Shown here: piece after piece, positions 32,074 through 40,548 of the stretch
How the letters are laid out: each line of letters starts with the position of its first letter
Position numbering within the stretch: the stretch's first letter is position 1
NCBI GenBank assembly: GCA_001942045.1
Contig: MSTD01000004.1
Location: 158,868-222,867, forward strand
Direction: 5' to 3'
From: Mycolicibacterium porcinum
Lineage (GTDB): Bacteria > Actinomycetota > Actinomycetes > Mycobacteriales > Mycobacteriaceae
DNA length: 64,000 nucleotides
Translations under genes and position numbers: made by a program
The notes under the pieces: generated by a model
The model's input: the letters and a program-made list of their open reading frames with translations, nothing else
The model's database searches: none
Told to the model about the DNA's origin: nothing

Positions 32074-33546
32074 CTACTCGAGACCCGCGGTGCCGTCAGG
32101 TTTGACGGTGACCTTGGCGCCCGCGATGTCCTCGCGAATGCTGGCCTCGGCCTGGGACAGGTCGGGGACGACGGCGAGCGCCCGGCTACCGCTGGGAGTG
32201 CGGACGGCGACGAACACTTTCTCGGGCTCGCCGTTCCGGTTGAACGGCGTGGTCCAGGTCTCCACGGTGCCGGTGCCCGACCAGCCGTCCTCGGCCACCA
32301 CCGTCGGCTCCGCATCGACCTCGGATTGCACATCCTCCCAACGGAATTGCTCCTGCGGAGGTTCGGTGCTGTAGACGCCGAAGCTGTGCTTGCTCAGGTA
32401 ACCGCCGTTGGCCGTGATCAGTCCGACCTGACCGGGGTTGGCGGTCAGCCGTTCGGCCATCGTGGCGATGGAATGCGACACGTAGTTGTTCCATGGCCCA
32501 CCGGCGAAGGTCAGGCCGCCGGTCACGGTCAGCGGACGCTGCGGATCGTCCAGCGCCAGCCCCAGTTCCTTCGCGGCCACCTGAACCGCGGACGGGAAGC
32601 AGGAATACACGTCGACCGCCGCCAGATCGTCGACACCCACACCGGCGAGCTCCAGGACCCGACGGCCGGCGATCCGGATGGCCGGCGATCCGGAGAAACT
32701 GGCCCGCTGCCCGATCAGGTAGGTGTCGTGCGCATCGGTGCCCGCGTACGGGAAAACCCAACGCTCCCTGGGGATCTGTAGTTCTGTCGCCTTCTGCACC
32801 GAGGTCAGGATCAGGACGGCGCCCTGGTCGACCATGTTGTTGGAGTTCATCAGCTTGGTGTACGGCCAGCTGATCATCCGGTTGGACGGACCCGGCTGCC
32901 AGATCTCGTCGGCGGGCACCGGCTCCTGGCTCCAGGCATGCGGATTGCCTTCGGCGACTTGGCTGAACCGCGACCACAGCTCACCGATCCGGCGGCGGTG
33001 GTCATCGGAGTTCTGCCCCGCCGCGATCCGCAGGGCCTGCTCGAACATCGGGTAGACGTGCGAGGGCGCCACCAGGCCGATCCTGATCTCGGCCGGGCCG
33101 GCCATCTCGAAGTCCGGATCACTGGGCGCCTGCGGCACCGAGGCGTCCTGCTCCGTTCCGGTCAGCCGCTCTCCGCGCGACTTCAAGCGGCTTCGGGTAC
33201 GCCAGGTCTCGCCCCCGGCGATCAGCACCACCTCGTTGCGGCCCTGCTGGATGTCCAGGCAGGCCTGGTTGACCAGCGACTGCGGCACGTTACCGCCGAC
33301 CGGGGTGTACCGGGTCGCGGCATCGGGCGCGCCGATCCGCTGGGCGAGCAGCAGACCCGGATCCCGGTACCGCAGCGACAGCAGATTGACCACCCGGACG
33401 GCGTCGACCGCTTCCAGCACCGCGGCGCCGGCAGCGGCCCGAGCGGCAGCCTCCATCAGATCGACCGGCTCGCTGTCGGGGTTCTCGTCATGCTGATTGA
33501 CCTGGCCGTAGCCGACCAACACCGGGGTCCTGGGATCAAGTGCCAC
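32074..33546 (-). CDS. thiolase-like acetyl-CoA acetyltransferase family protein
   Basis: A 490-residue protein resembling mycobacterial Rv1867-type thiolase-like proteins. N-terminal 'TPVLVGYGQVNQHDENPDS', 'VNQACLDIQQGRNEVVLIAGGETW' and 'DVYSCFPSAVQVAAKELGL' follow the thiolase fold, with a final OB-like domain (about 395-490). Cys in 'VYSCFPSAV' and 'ANGGYLSKHSFGVYSTEPP' (His) may be the remaining catalytic residues. It could be a SCP-x-like thiolase in lipid breakdown, but activity is unproven. The downstream-type aldehyde dehydrogenase gene overlaps it by 11 bp. Confidence 0.8.
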   Translation of the reverse strand: MALDPRTPVLVGYGQVNQHDENPDSEPVDLMEAAARAAAGAAVLEAVDAVRVVNLLSLRYRDPGLLLAQRIGAPDAATRYTPVGGNVPQSLVNQACLDIQQGRNEVVLIAGGETWRTRSRLKSRGERLTGTEQDASVPQAPSDPDFEMAGPAEIRIGLVAPSHVYPMFEQALRIAAGQNSDDHRRRIGELWSRFSQVAEGNPHAWSQEPVPADEIWQPGPSNRMISWPYTKLMNSNNMVDQGAVLILTSVQKATELQIPRERWVFPYAGTDAHDTYLIGQRASFSGSPAIRIAGRRVLELAGVGVDDLAAVDVYSCFPSAVQVAAKELGLALDDPQRPLTVTGGLTFAGGPWNNYVSHSIATMAERLTANPGQVGLITANGGYLSKHSFGVYSTEPPQEQFRWEDVQSEVDAEPTVVAEDGWSGTGTVETWTTPFNRNGEPEKVFVAVRTPSGSRALAVVPDLSQAEASIREDIAGAKVTVKPDGTAGLE

Positions 33547-35002
33547 TTGTGATTTCCTGTTCTGCCGCCGGGCCGACCCGGTAGATCGACTTCAGATTCT
33601 GGTAAGCGGCCAGTCCTTCGGGGCCGAGTTCACGGCCCAGCCCGCTGGCCTTGACGCCGCCGAACGGCGCCGCGATATCCAGTTGGTAGTCGTTGACGCC
33701 GACGGTGCCGGTGTGGATGGCGCGGGCGACGTCAGTGGCGCGCTCGGCATCGGCGGACCACACCGTGCCGCCCAACCCGTACTCACTGGCGTTGGCCAGG
33801 TCGATGGCCTGTTGTTCGGTGTCGTACGGGATCACCGCGAGCACCGGGCCGAAGATCTCCTCCTGGGCGATCCGCGCCGAGTTGTCGACGTCGGCGAACA
33901 GCGTCGGCGACACGAACCAGCCGTCGGGCTGGTCGGCCGGAATCCCGCCGCCGGCAACGAGCCTCGCGCCGTCGGCCTTGCCGGCTTCGATGTAACCCAG
34001 CACTCGGTCCCGCTGGCGCGAGCTGACCAGCGGCCCCACATCGGTCGACTTGTCCAGTGGGTCACCCACTTTCAACCCGGTGGTCAGGGCGGCCAGCGCA
34101 TCGACCACTTCGCCGTAGCGGGATCTCGGGGCCAGGATCCGCGAATTCAGGTGGCAGGTCTGCCCGTTGTTGACGAACGACGCGTTCTTCAGGCCCTTGA
34201 CGGTGGTGTCCAGGTCGGCGTCCTCGAGGATGACCGCCGCCGACTTCCCACCCAATTCCAGGGTGACCGGCCGCAGCAGCCGGCCGCACTCCTGCGCGAT
34301 GAGCCGCCCCACCGCGGTCGACCCGGTGAACGACACCTTGTCGACGCCGGGGTGCGACACCAGGAGCGCGCCGGTGTCGGGACCGCCGGCGATGACGTTG
34401 AGCACGCCGGCGGGCAGCCCGGCGGCCACTGCCGCCTCGGCGAAAACCAATGCGTCCAAAGCGGTTTCCGGGGAGGCCTTGAGCACCACGGTGCAGCCGG
34501 CCGCCAACGCGGGGGCCAGCTTGAACGCGGCCAGGGCCTGCGGGTAGTTCCACGGCACGATCGCCCCGACCACCCCGACCGGTTCCCGCCGCACGATGGT
34601 GTGCCCGATCGCGGCCGGCCGAATCTCCTCGACGGCGGTCTGGCCGATCAACCCGGCGTAGTACCGCAGCAGCCCTGCGGGGAAAAACCCGTTGGCCCCG
34701 CGCGACAGCCGGATCGGCATGCCGTTCTCCCGAGTGCACAGCTCATCCGTCGACGACGCCCGGGCCAGCAACTCGTCGGCCAGCCGGCCCAGGGCGGCCG
34801 CCCGATCAGCGGCCGGCGTCGAAGCCCAACCGGGCAGCGCGGCCCGCGCGGCGGCCACTGCCGCGCCCACCTCGGCCTCACCGGCGGCGGCGCCGTCACC
34901 CAGCCGCGTGCCGGTGGCGGCTTCCAGCACCGGCGTGGCCGCCCCGGCGGCCCGGAACCGGCCCCCGATGAAGACGCGTGCCCCATCATCGACAACGGTC
35001 AT
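33536..35002 (-). CDS. NAD(P)-dependent aldehyde dehydrogenase
   Basis: A 488-residue aldehyde dehydrogenase from ATG 35002. 'GVVGAIVPWNYPQALAAFKL', 'SFTGSTAVGR', general base Glu in 'VTLELGGKSA', nucleophile Cys in 'NNGQTCHLNSRI' and 'EEIFGPVLAVIPYD' are all present. It oxidises an aldehyde to an acid; the substrate is unknown. The frame upstream to 35407 overlaps the next gene and is not coding. It is likely cotranscribed with the thiolase-like gene, suggesting a shared lipid or side-chain degradation step. Confidence 0.9.
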   Translation of the reverse strand: MTVVDDGARVFIGGRFRAAGAATPVLEAATGTRLGDGAAAGEAEVGAAVAAARAALPGWASTPAADRAAALGRLADELLARASSTDELCTRENGMPIRLSRGANGFFPAGLLRYYAGLIGQTAVEEIRPAAIGHTIVRREPVGVVGAIVPWNYPQALAAFKLAPALAAGCTVVLKASPETALDALVFAEAAVAAGLPAGVLNVIAGGPDTGALLVSHPGVDKVSFTGSTAVGRLIAQECGRLLRPVTLELGGKSAAVILEDADLDTTVKGLKNASFVNNGQTCHLNSRILAPRSRYGEVVDALAALTTGLKVGDPLDKSTDVGPLVSSRQRDRVLGYIEAGKADGARLVAGGGIPADQPDGWFVSPTLFADVDNSARIAQEEIFGPVLAVIPYDTEQQAIDLANASEYGLGGTVWSADAERATDVARAIHTGTVGVNDYQLDIAAPFGGVKASGLGRELGPEGLAAYQNLKSIYRVGPAAEQEITSGT

Positions 35003-35033
35003 GCCGGACTCCTTCGACGCTCTTCGGTAAGGC

Positions 35034-35072
35034 GGGCCCATCATCGCGTCATCGCGACGCCGTGATGGGTCC
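35034..35072. other. inverted repeat upstream of the aldehyde dehydrogenase gene
   Basis: GGGCCCATCA (35034-35043) and TGATGGGTCC (35063-35072) pair at 9 of 10 positions around a 19-base loop. It lies in the probable leader of the minus-strand aldehyde dehydrogenase operon and also downstream of nothing on the plus strand. It could be a regulator site or RNA hairpin; no poly-U follows. Confidence 0.35.
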
Positions 35073-35159
35073 ACCTTCGCGCGAGGGGCCCTGCGCTGTA
35101 AACGACCAGCACGGAAACCCCGGCATGAGCGATCGGAACATCTAGTCGCGCCGCATCTG

Positions 35160-35684
35160 CTACTTCTGCTCGTAGGTGCCGTGGATGACGGCGCGGGCGA
35201 TGGCCTGGCCGAACAGGTTGAAGCCGAGGTACGCCGGCGTGGCGCCCTCGGGCAGTTCCAGCGATTCCACCGGCAGCGCGTGCACCGCGATGTAGTAGCG
35301 GTGCGGGCCGTGACCGGCAGGCGGGGCCGCGCCGATGTAGCGCTTGAGGCTCGCATCGTTGGCCAGCGTGACGGCCCCACCAGGCAGGTCGCTGCCGTCA
35401 CCCGCACCGGCGGGCAGTTCGGTCACGGTGGCGGGGAGATCGGCCACCGCCCAGTGCCAGAAGCCCGATGCGGTCGGGGCATCCGGGTCGTACACCGTGA
35501 CGGCGAAGCTCTTGGTCTCCTCCGGGAAGCCGGACCAGCTCAGCTGCGGCGAAACGTCTGAACCGCCGGCGCCCATGATCCCGCTGACCTGGTCGTTGGC
35601 CAGCGGCTGACCGTCGGTGACCGATTCTGAGGTCAGGGTGAACGTCGGCAGCTGCGGCAGGTTGTCGTACGGAGATGCGGTCAT
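35160..35684 (-). CDS. PEBP-family protein (YbhB/YbcL, TB18.6-like)
   Basis: A 174-residue phosphatidylethanolamine-binding-protein fold. Ligand-site motifs '[19 protein letters not shown]' (the DPDxP box) and '[12 protein letters not shown]' (the GxHR box) are intact. It corresponds to Rv2140c (TB18.6), a cytosolic and abundant protein of unknown ligand in mycobacteria. It starts at ATG 35684 (GAGGGAACC before it). It lies 35 bp from the M20 peptidase gene upstream. Confidence 0.92.
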   Translation of the reverse strand: MTASPYDNLPQLPTFTLTSESVTDGQPLANDQVSGIMGAGGSDVSPQLSWSGFPEETKSFAVTVYDPDAPTASGFWHWAVADLPATVTELPAGAGDGSDLPGGAVTLANDASLKRYIGAAPPAGHGPHRYYIAVHALPVESLELPEGATPAYLGFNLFGQAIARAVIHGTYEQK

Positions 35685-35719
35685 GGTTCCCTCTCGTCCT
35701 AGCTCGTATCGTCGTGCGT

Positions 35720-37063
35720 TCAGCAGTTCCGCAAAAAGTGTTCCAGAACGCCGGCACCGAACTGCAGTGCGTCCACCGGTACCCGCTCATCGACGCCGTG
35801 GAACAGCGCCGCGAAGTCCAGCTCCGGCGGCAACCGCAGCGGGGCGAACCCGAAGCAGCGAATCCCCAACCGCTGGAACGATTTCGCGTCCGTGCCACCC
35901 GACATCATGTAGGGCACGGTGCGGGCTTCGGGGTCGAGCGCCAGGATCGCCGCGTTCATCGCGTCCACCAGGTCACCGTCGAACGTCGTCTCGTAGGACG
36001 GCAGATCCCGTTCCCAGCTGCGGGTGACATCGGGACCGATCAACTCGTCAACCTCACGCTCGAAGGCCTCCTTGCGGCCCGGCAGCACCCGGCAGTCGAT
36101 CACGGCCTCCGCCGAAGCCGGGATCACGTTGGCCTTGTAACCGGCCTTGAGCATGGTCGGGTTGGCGGTGTCGCGCAGTGTCGCCGACACGATCCGCGCC
36201 ACCCCACCGAGCTTGGCGATGCTCCCTTCCAGATCCGGCGAGTTCACGTCGAAGGAGTACCCGGTCTCCTCCGCCACCGCGGTGAGGAACTCCTCCACGG
36301 CCGGGTTGAGCACCAGCGGAAATTCATGCCGTCCCAGCCGGTCCACCGCGCCGGCGATGGCCGTCACGGCGTTGTCGTCATGGACCATCGAGCCGTGACC
36401 GGCGCGGCCCCGTGCCGTCAGCCGCATCCAGGACAGGCCCTTCTCGGCGGTCTCGATGAGATAGAGCCGACGCTCGCCGCCGTCCTTGCGGGGCACGGTC
36501 AGCGAGAAGCCGCCGACCTCGCCGATCGCCTCGGTCACGCCGTCGAACAGGTCGGGCCGGTGGTCCACCAGCCAGTTGGCGCCGTAGGTACCGCCGTGCT
36601 CCTCATCGGAGACGAAGGCGAAGACCAGGTCGCGAGGCGGGACGATGCCGGACCGCCTGAAGTGCCGGGCCACCGCCAGGGTCATCCCGACCATGTCCTT
36701 CATGTCGACCGCGCCACGGCCCCAGACATAACCGTCCTTGACCGCTCCGGAGAACGGGTGCACGCTCCAGTCGGCGGGCTCAGCGGGGACGACGTCGAGG
36801 TGCCCGTGGATCATCAAGGCGCCGCGGCTGGGGTCGGCACCGGGCAACCGGGCGAACACATTGCCCCGGCCGGGCGCTCCCGCCTCGACGTATTCGGTGG
36901 TGTAGCCGACCTCGCGGAGCCGGTCGGCCACCCATTCGGCGCAGTCCGCCTCGGGTTTGAGCGTCGCCGGGTCACCGGTGTTGGAGGTGTCGAATCGGAT
37001 GAGCGCACTGACGAGATCGACCACCTCGTCCGCGCTGGAGGCGGGGACAGTCACAAGGTCCAT
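35720..37063 (-). CDS. dapE2: M20-family peptidase/deacylase (Rv2141c-like)
   Basis: A 447-residue di-zinc amidohydrolase of the M20 family. Metal and catalytic motifs: '[16 protein letters not shown]', '[14 protein letters not shown]', '[12 protein letters not shown]' and '[14 protein letters not shown]'. The symbol follows its M. tuberculosis counterpart; activity on succinyl-diaminopimelate is not shown, and a general carboxypeptidase or aminoacylase is equally possible. ATG 37063 is chosen over the frame start at 37090 by comparison of N-termini. It ends the conserved block next to tRNA-Leu. Confidence 0.88.
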   Translation of the reverse strand: MDLVTVPASSADEVVDLVSALIRFDTSNTGDPATLKPEADCAEWVADRLREVGYTTEYVEAGAPGRGNVFARLPGADPSRGALMIHGHLDVVPAEPADWSVHPFSGAVKDGYVWGRGAVDMKDMVGMTLAVARHFRRSGIVPPRDLVFAFVSDEEHGGTYGANWLVDHRPDLFDGVTEAIGEVGGFSLTVPRKDGGERRLYLIETAEKGLSWMRLTARGRAGHGSMVHDDNAVTAIAGAVDRLGRHEFPLVLNPAVEEFLTAVAEETGYSFDVNSPDLEGSIAKLGGVARIVSATLRDTANPTMLKAGYKANVIPASAEAVIDCRVLPGRKEAFEREVDELIGPDVTRSWERDLPSYETTFDGDLVDAMNAAILALDPEARTVPYMMSGGTDAKSFQRLGIRCFGFAPLRLPPELDFAALFHGVDERVPVDALQFGAGVLEHFLRNC

Positions 37064-37152
37064 TGGTACCACCGATTCGCTCCGGGACACCGGTTTGGGT
37101 CTTGGGCACCCGATCCGATAACCTTAGGCGCCCAGCCCGCGAGGCTGGACAA

Positions 37153-37238
37153 GTCCGAGTGGCGGAATGGCAGACGCGCTAGCTTGAGGTGCTAGTGCCC
37201 TATTAACGGGCGTGGGGGTTCAAGTCCCCCCTCGGACA
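37153..37238 (+). tRNA. tRNA-Leu (anticodon GAG)
   Basis: An 86-nt class II tRNA. The acceptor stem is GTCCGAG/CTCGGAC with discriminator A at 37238; the CCA end is not encoded. The anticodon stem CTAGC/GCTAG encloses the loop TTGAGGT, giving anticodon GAG (codons CUC/CUU). A long variable arm (CCC...GGG) is typical of leucine tRNA. The T arm is GGGGG-TTCAAGT-CCCCC. It marks the border between conserved synteny and accessory DNA. Confidence 0.97.
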
Positions 37239-37279
37239 CAACACGAAGGCGAGCGCCATGAACGCTCGCCTTTATTTGT

Positions 37280-37468
37280 GAGCTGATGGAGTGTGCTGAC
37301 GAGCGGGTTCTTCAGAACCCGACCCAGCATCGGCGCCGCGGCCGAGTTGAAATGACCGTTGAGCACAATGCTCGAAAACCCCATGCCTTCCGCCTGCTCG
37401 GCGGTCGCGACGAGGTCGCGCACCTCAACACCCGAGGCGACAACTCCGAATCGGATGGGTTTGATCAC
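37280..37468 (-). pseudogene. F420-type LLM oxidoreductase, N-terminal remnant
   Basis: Reading from GTG 37468, 'IKPIRFGVVASGVEVRDLV' and 'TAEQAEGMGFSSIVLNGHF' match the N-terminus of F420-dependent luciferase-like monooxygenases. The similarity ends after about 50 of the usual ~300 residues, 40 bp from the tRNA 3' end. The rest of the gene is gone. It directly follows the SDR remnant on the same strand, so the two may once have formed an operon. Confidence 0.6.
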
Positions 37469-37855
37469 CGCGACGCCCTACGCTTCCTGACTGACCAGCG
37501 CCGACGTCCGCTCCCATAACTCACGCGAGCGTTGTGAGCCGTAAGTGATCCGGTGCGCGCGACCGACGCGGCGTTCACGAAGTACTCGCCGGCGGGCTCG
37601 AAGTGTTGACTCCCGTCCGAGGCCAGCCACACCATTTGATCACAGGCCGCCTCCGGGGTGATGCCGACGAGCCGTTCGGTGTGCGCCCGCTGCATGACCG
37701 CAAGGACGCGTGAACCCGATGCCGGGCCGAAGTTGTTGTTGACGAAGCCGGGGTGAAACGATGCGGCGGGCATACCGAGTCCGCCGTAGCGACGGTGCAA
37801 TTCGCGAGTAAACATGACGAGCGCGATCTTGGAGCGGCCGTAGGCAACCGTCAAC
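37465..37855 (-). pseudogene. short-chain dehydrogenase, C-terminal remnant
   Basis: Residues from '[20 protein letters not shown]' (the Tyr-x-x-x-Lys active site) through 'SFHPGFVNNNFG' and 'EPAGEYFVNAA' are the C-terminal third of an SDR of the retinol-dehydrogenase type. The Rossmann half with the cofactor motif is absent. The similarity stops at about 37855, where sequence on the opposite strand becomes a P450 fragment, so the gene was cut by a rearrangement. Confidence 0.65.
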
Positions 37856-37975
37856 CGACCACCCCGCCCAGCGCCACGAGCTTGTGGCCGCCCCCGCACT
37901 GATCCCGGGTGCCATCGAGGAGATGCTGCGCTACGAAGCGCCGTCACCGGTGCAGGCGCGATACGTCGCCGGCGA
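37854..37975 (+). pseudogene. cytochrome P450, K-helix remnant
   Basis: In the plus frame, '[18 protein letters not shown]' followed by '[20 protein letters not shown]' is the segment around the ExxR motif of a bacterial P450 (normally about residue 270-310 of 400). Nothing of the N-terminal part or the heme-binding Cys loop is present. The fragment joins directly to unrelated sequence on both sides. Confidence 0.6.
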
Positions 37976-38039
37976 GGGCGGATTCACCCTCGCCCCAGTA
38001 CCGCCCGACGATGGAGCATTCGAACTTCTTCTGACGTGC

Positions 38040-38177
38040 GTGCTCGCTGGCTGCGCAGCGCAGGTTCAGTCGCTGACGTACGACCACCGAATCATCGACG
38101 GTGCCGACGCGGCGCCATTCCTAACAGCGATAAAGCAGCGACTGGAAACCGGGTTCACTGATACCGATCTCGCATGA
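38040..38177 (+). pseudogene. dihydrolipoyl acyltransferase (E2), C-terminal remnant
   Basis: The same open frame that starts in the P450 fragment continues into '[18 protein letters not shown]', the catalytic DHRxxDG motif at the C-terminus of 2-oxoacid dehydrogenase E2 components. It then ends in '[11 protein letters not shown]'. All of the lipoyl, E1/E3-binding and most of the catalytic domain are missing. The fused frame (37884-38177) is an accident of the junction rather than a functional fusion, as far as can be judged. Confidence 0.6.
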
Positions 38178-38214
38178 CTGGTGTCCGCCCTCGAAAGGTA
38201 TCCGGCGCCAGGGT

Positions 38215-38322
38215 GCGATGCGTTCACCGCCTCAATTGCAGGATCGCGACCCGTGTCGTAAGTGGACAACTCCCCCTCGGGCTCCGGCGGCGACACGACT
38301 TACGGGTCGTAATCAAGACGCA
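38215..38322 (+). repeat. long direct repeat, copy 1 (left flank of group A)
   Basis: The first ~60 bases (GCGATGCGTTCACCGCCTCA onward, including CCCGTGTCGTA and TGGACAACTCCCC) and the last 14 (GTAATCAAGACGCA) recur in the same order at 49592-49730, with small differences and a shorter middle. This copy also folds on itself: CGTAAGT and CGACC in the left arm pair with ACTTACG and GGTCG in the right arm. Its right end is 16 bp from the stop of the amidohydrolase gene. No ORF of its own is convincing. Confidence 0.8.
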
Positions 38323-38337
38323 AACCCAGGTTTGCCG

Positions 38338-39732
38338 CTAGTCATCGGAGCCGATTTGGCGACGAAGGTGCCGGCGCACGACCATGCGCACGACGCGGCG
38401 TCGTGTGCGGGCGAGTGGACCGGTTGCGCGGATCTTGTGGGCGAAGCGTTCGCCGGACTGCTGTAGCTGGTCTTTGACATCGTCGATGTCCGTGTCGACC
38501 AGGGTGTGGTGGCGCTTGCGCCAGCGTCCGGCGATCATGACCGCTTCGATGTTGGCGATGCTGGCGTGCAACGCAGCGGTGACCGGGTCGTGGGCCGGCC
38601 ACAGGTTCAGTGCGCGGGCGTCGATGACGACGAGATCGGCTTGCATGCCGGGGGCGAGGTGGCCGACCTTGTCGGCCAGGCCCAGGGCGCGCGCACCGTG
38701 GACGGTTGCCCACGACAGCGCCTGCTTGTTGGTGAGCCCTGCGGTGGGCGCGCTCAGCCCGGTGCGGTGGAACTCCTGGTCGTGGGCCAGGCCTCGTTGG
38801 CGGGCCAGGGTGACGCGGGCGGCGGTGAGAACTTCACCAGATACGGCCGTTTCGGTGTCGGTACCCAGCGACGGCGCGGCATCGGCCTGCAGAAGTCGTT
38901 CGGTGATCGCCGTGCAATGTCCTTGGCCGAGTTCGTTTTCCGGAGTGGTCGTGAAGGTGACTCCGGCGTCGGCGAGCTTCTTGACCCATTCGTCGGTCAG
39001 CCCGGTGCCGTGCACGATGTTGGCGTGCGGCCCCCACAGGCCCGCCGCGCCGACCGCATTCCAGCCGTGTCCGGGCGTTCCGGCGCTCTGGTGCATCGAT
39101 GCGATCACGTCGCGGTCGATGGCAGCCCGGAGGTCAGCGATCGCCACGTCAGGTGCCGAGAGTTGCGGGCCGTTGATTGCCATTCCCACGGTTAACAGTG
39201 CGCTGTTGGCGATGGGGCCACTGAGGACGCGGTCGATCTCGCGCACGGCGTGAGGTTTGGTGGGGCCGCCGTGAGGTGCGCCATGGAAGAAGACGCCGCG
39301 GATGCCGGCGGTGTTCAGTGCGTCGATAGCGGCGTCGGCATGCGCTGGAGTCCGGCAGTTGTGGCACCAGTCACCTATAGTGGTTGTGCCGCAATTGATT
39401 TGGTTCAGGGCGCCGGCCAGTGTGCCGATGTACATGTCGTCGGGGCTGTATCTGCGGGCGACGTGCCCATGAGTGTGGGCCAGGTATTCCAGCAACGACC
39501 AGTCTCCGCCGGCGAACCGTAGCGCGGTCTGCCACGTGTGTAGGTGGGCGTTGACGAGTCCGGGGATGACGATGCGGTCCTTGAGGTTGACGATGTCGGC
39601 ATCGGCAGGGTCAAGGCAGTGGCCCATCGCGGCGATGCGATCACCGTCGATGAGGATATCGATTCGCTCGGTATCGGGCCGATTCGGCGCCAGGCTCACC
39701 ACCTGGGCGTCGCGTAACAGAATTCGCGTCAC
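38338..39732 (-). CDS. metal-dependent amidohydrolase (deaminase/chlorohydrolase group)
   Basis: A 464-residue amidohydrolase from GTG 39732, with AGGAGG 6 bases upstream; the frame start at 39759 is rejected. Metal ligands are visible in 'IPGLVNAHLHTWQTALR' (HxH), 'IASMHQSAGTPGHG' (His), 'NIVHGTGLTDEWV' and 'PSLGTDTETAVSG' (Asp). The layout fits the TrzN/AtzB, guanine-deaminase and SAH-deaminase branch, so a ring deamination, dechlorination or amide cleavage is likely. The C-terminus is unusually basic. Its promoter shares an element with the operon starting at 44963. Confidence 0.85.
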   Translation of the reverse strand: MTRILLRDAQVVSLAPNRPDTERIDILIDGDRIAAMGHCLDPADADIVNLKDRIVIPGLVNAHLHTWQTALRFAGGDWSLLEYLAHTHGHVARRYSPDDMYIGTLAGALNQINCGTTTIGDWCHNCRTPAHADAAIDALNTAGIRGVFFHGAPHGGPTKPHAVREIDRVLSGPIANSALLTVGMAINGPQLSAPDVAIADLRAAIDRDVIASMHQSAGTPGHGWNAVGAAGLWGPHANIVHGTGLTDEWVKKLADAGVTFTTTPENELGQGHCTAITERLLQADAAPSLGTDTETAVSGEVLTAARVTLARQRGLAHDQEFHRTGLSAPTAGLTNKQALSWATVHGARALGLADKVGHLAPGMQADLVVIDARALNLWPAHDPVTAALHASIANIEAVMIAGRWRKRHHTLVDTDIDDVKDQLQQSGERFAHKIRATGPLARTRRRVVRMVVRRHLRRQIGSDD

Positions 39733-39829
39733 TGACTGCCTCCTGTCACGCTTTCGCACCGCCGATGGCGCTGGTTCGATCTGTGCTTCGGCGTGAGTGG
39801 TGCATGCCGTCGACCACGCCGCAATTAAC

Positions 39830-39865
39830 GGATACAGTGTGACCGATATTATCGATTGGTGTCAA
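39830..39865 (-). promoter_or_regulatory. probable promoter/operator of the amidohydrolase gene
   Basis: On the minus strand TTGACA (39865-39860) is followed after 18 bases by CACACT and then GTATCC. The 11-mer ACACTGTATCC (39840-39830) also occurs at 44949-44959, again just downstream of TTGACA. An imperfect palindrome CGATATTATCG lies in the spacer. It probably marks coregulation by one of the TetR proteins. Confidence 0.5.
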
Positions 39866-39900
39866 CCCTCATCGACCGGTCCCTGGTCCTTGGTCGTACG

Positions 39901-40548
39901 TCAATGGGTGGTCAGAGCGCTCAGATCGGCGGCGAGGGCGCCGTTGCGGATGGGTACGCAGGCGTCGGGAAAGTGTTGGACGATCTCGGCGCCGAGTCGG
40001 TCGAGCTCATCGAGGAAGGCCGGTAGATGACGCATGGCGCCGGTGGGCAGGTCGTGGATGACCACGACGCTCCAGTCCTGCTGGGCGATGTCGTGGAGGC
40101 AGCGCTGAACCCACTGTTCGGGTGAATCCCAGTCGTGGGGCACCGACGTCCACAGCACACACGTATAGCGGTGCCGTTGCAGGTAATCGATTGCCGCCGT
40201 GCTGAATACTCGTCGGTCGAGCACGCCGCCACCGGCGTACGGGCGGAACAGCTTGTCGGGGTGCGCCAATGGCCCGATGACGTCTTCGGCCGCGCCGATT
40301 TCGCGGGCGGCCAGCTCGGGATCATCGTGGTCACCGAACTGCACGGAATGAGTCATGGTGTGGTTGCCGATCCAGTGCCCATCTGCTTCGGCGCGCTCGG
40401 TCAATGTGCGGGCGTCGGGTCGGCTGAGTTGTTCACCGACAACAAAGAACGTCGCTTTGATGCCGCGGTCGGCAAGCACGTCGAGCACCTCGGCGGTCGT
40501 CTCGGTCGGGCCGTTGTCGAAGCTGAGGGTGACTTTCATTCTTTTCAC
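39901..40548 (-). CDS. NodB-type polysaccharide deacetylase family protein
   Basis: A 215-residue cytosolic protein (no signal peptide). NodB motif 1 is 'TLSFDNGPTE', with Asn where the metal-binding second Asp usually stands; motif 2 'GNHTMTHS' keeps both histidines. 'FRPYAGGGVLD' corresponds to motif 3 and 'VVVIHDLPTG' to motif 5. Without a signal it may act on a small intracellular amide rather than a cell-wall polymer. GTG 40548 overlaps the TetR stop (GTGA); ATG 40539 is an alternative start. Confidence 0.82.
   Translation of the reverse strand: MKRMKVTLSFDNGPTETTAEVLDVLADRGIKATFFVVGEQLSRPDARTLTERAEADGHWIGNHTMTHSVQFGDHDDPELAAREIGAAEDVIGPLAHPDKLFRPYAGGGVLDRRVFSTAAIDYLQRHRYTCVLWTSVPHDWDSPEQWVQRCLHDIAQQDWSVVVIHDLPTGAMRHLPAFLDELDRLGAEIVQHFPDACVPIRNGALAADLSALTTH

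Noticed and set aside
37884..38177. P450-E2 fusion protein
   Set aside because: Each part is a small fragment lacking catalytic essentials; an accidental open frame across a deletion junction is more likely.
37153..38340. tRNA-Leu as attachment site of an integrative element
   Set aside because: No integrase gene and no second copy of the tRNA 3' end was found in the window, so only accessory remnants, not an intact element, can be claimed.
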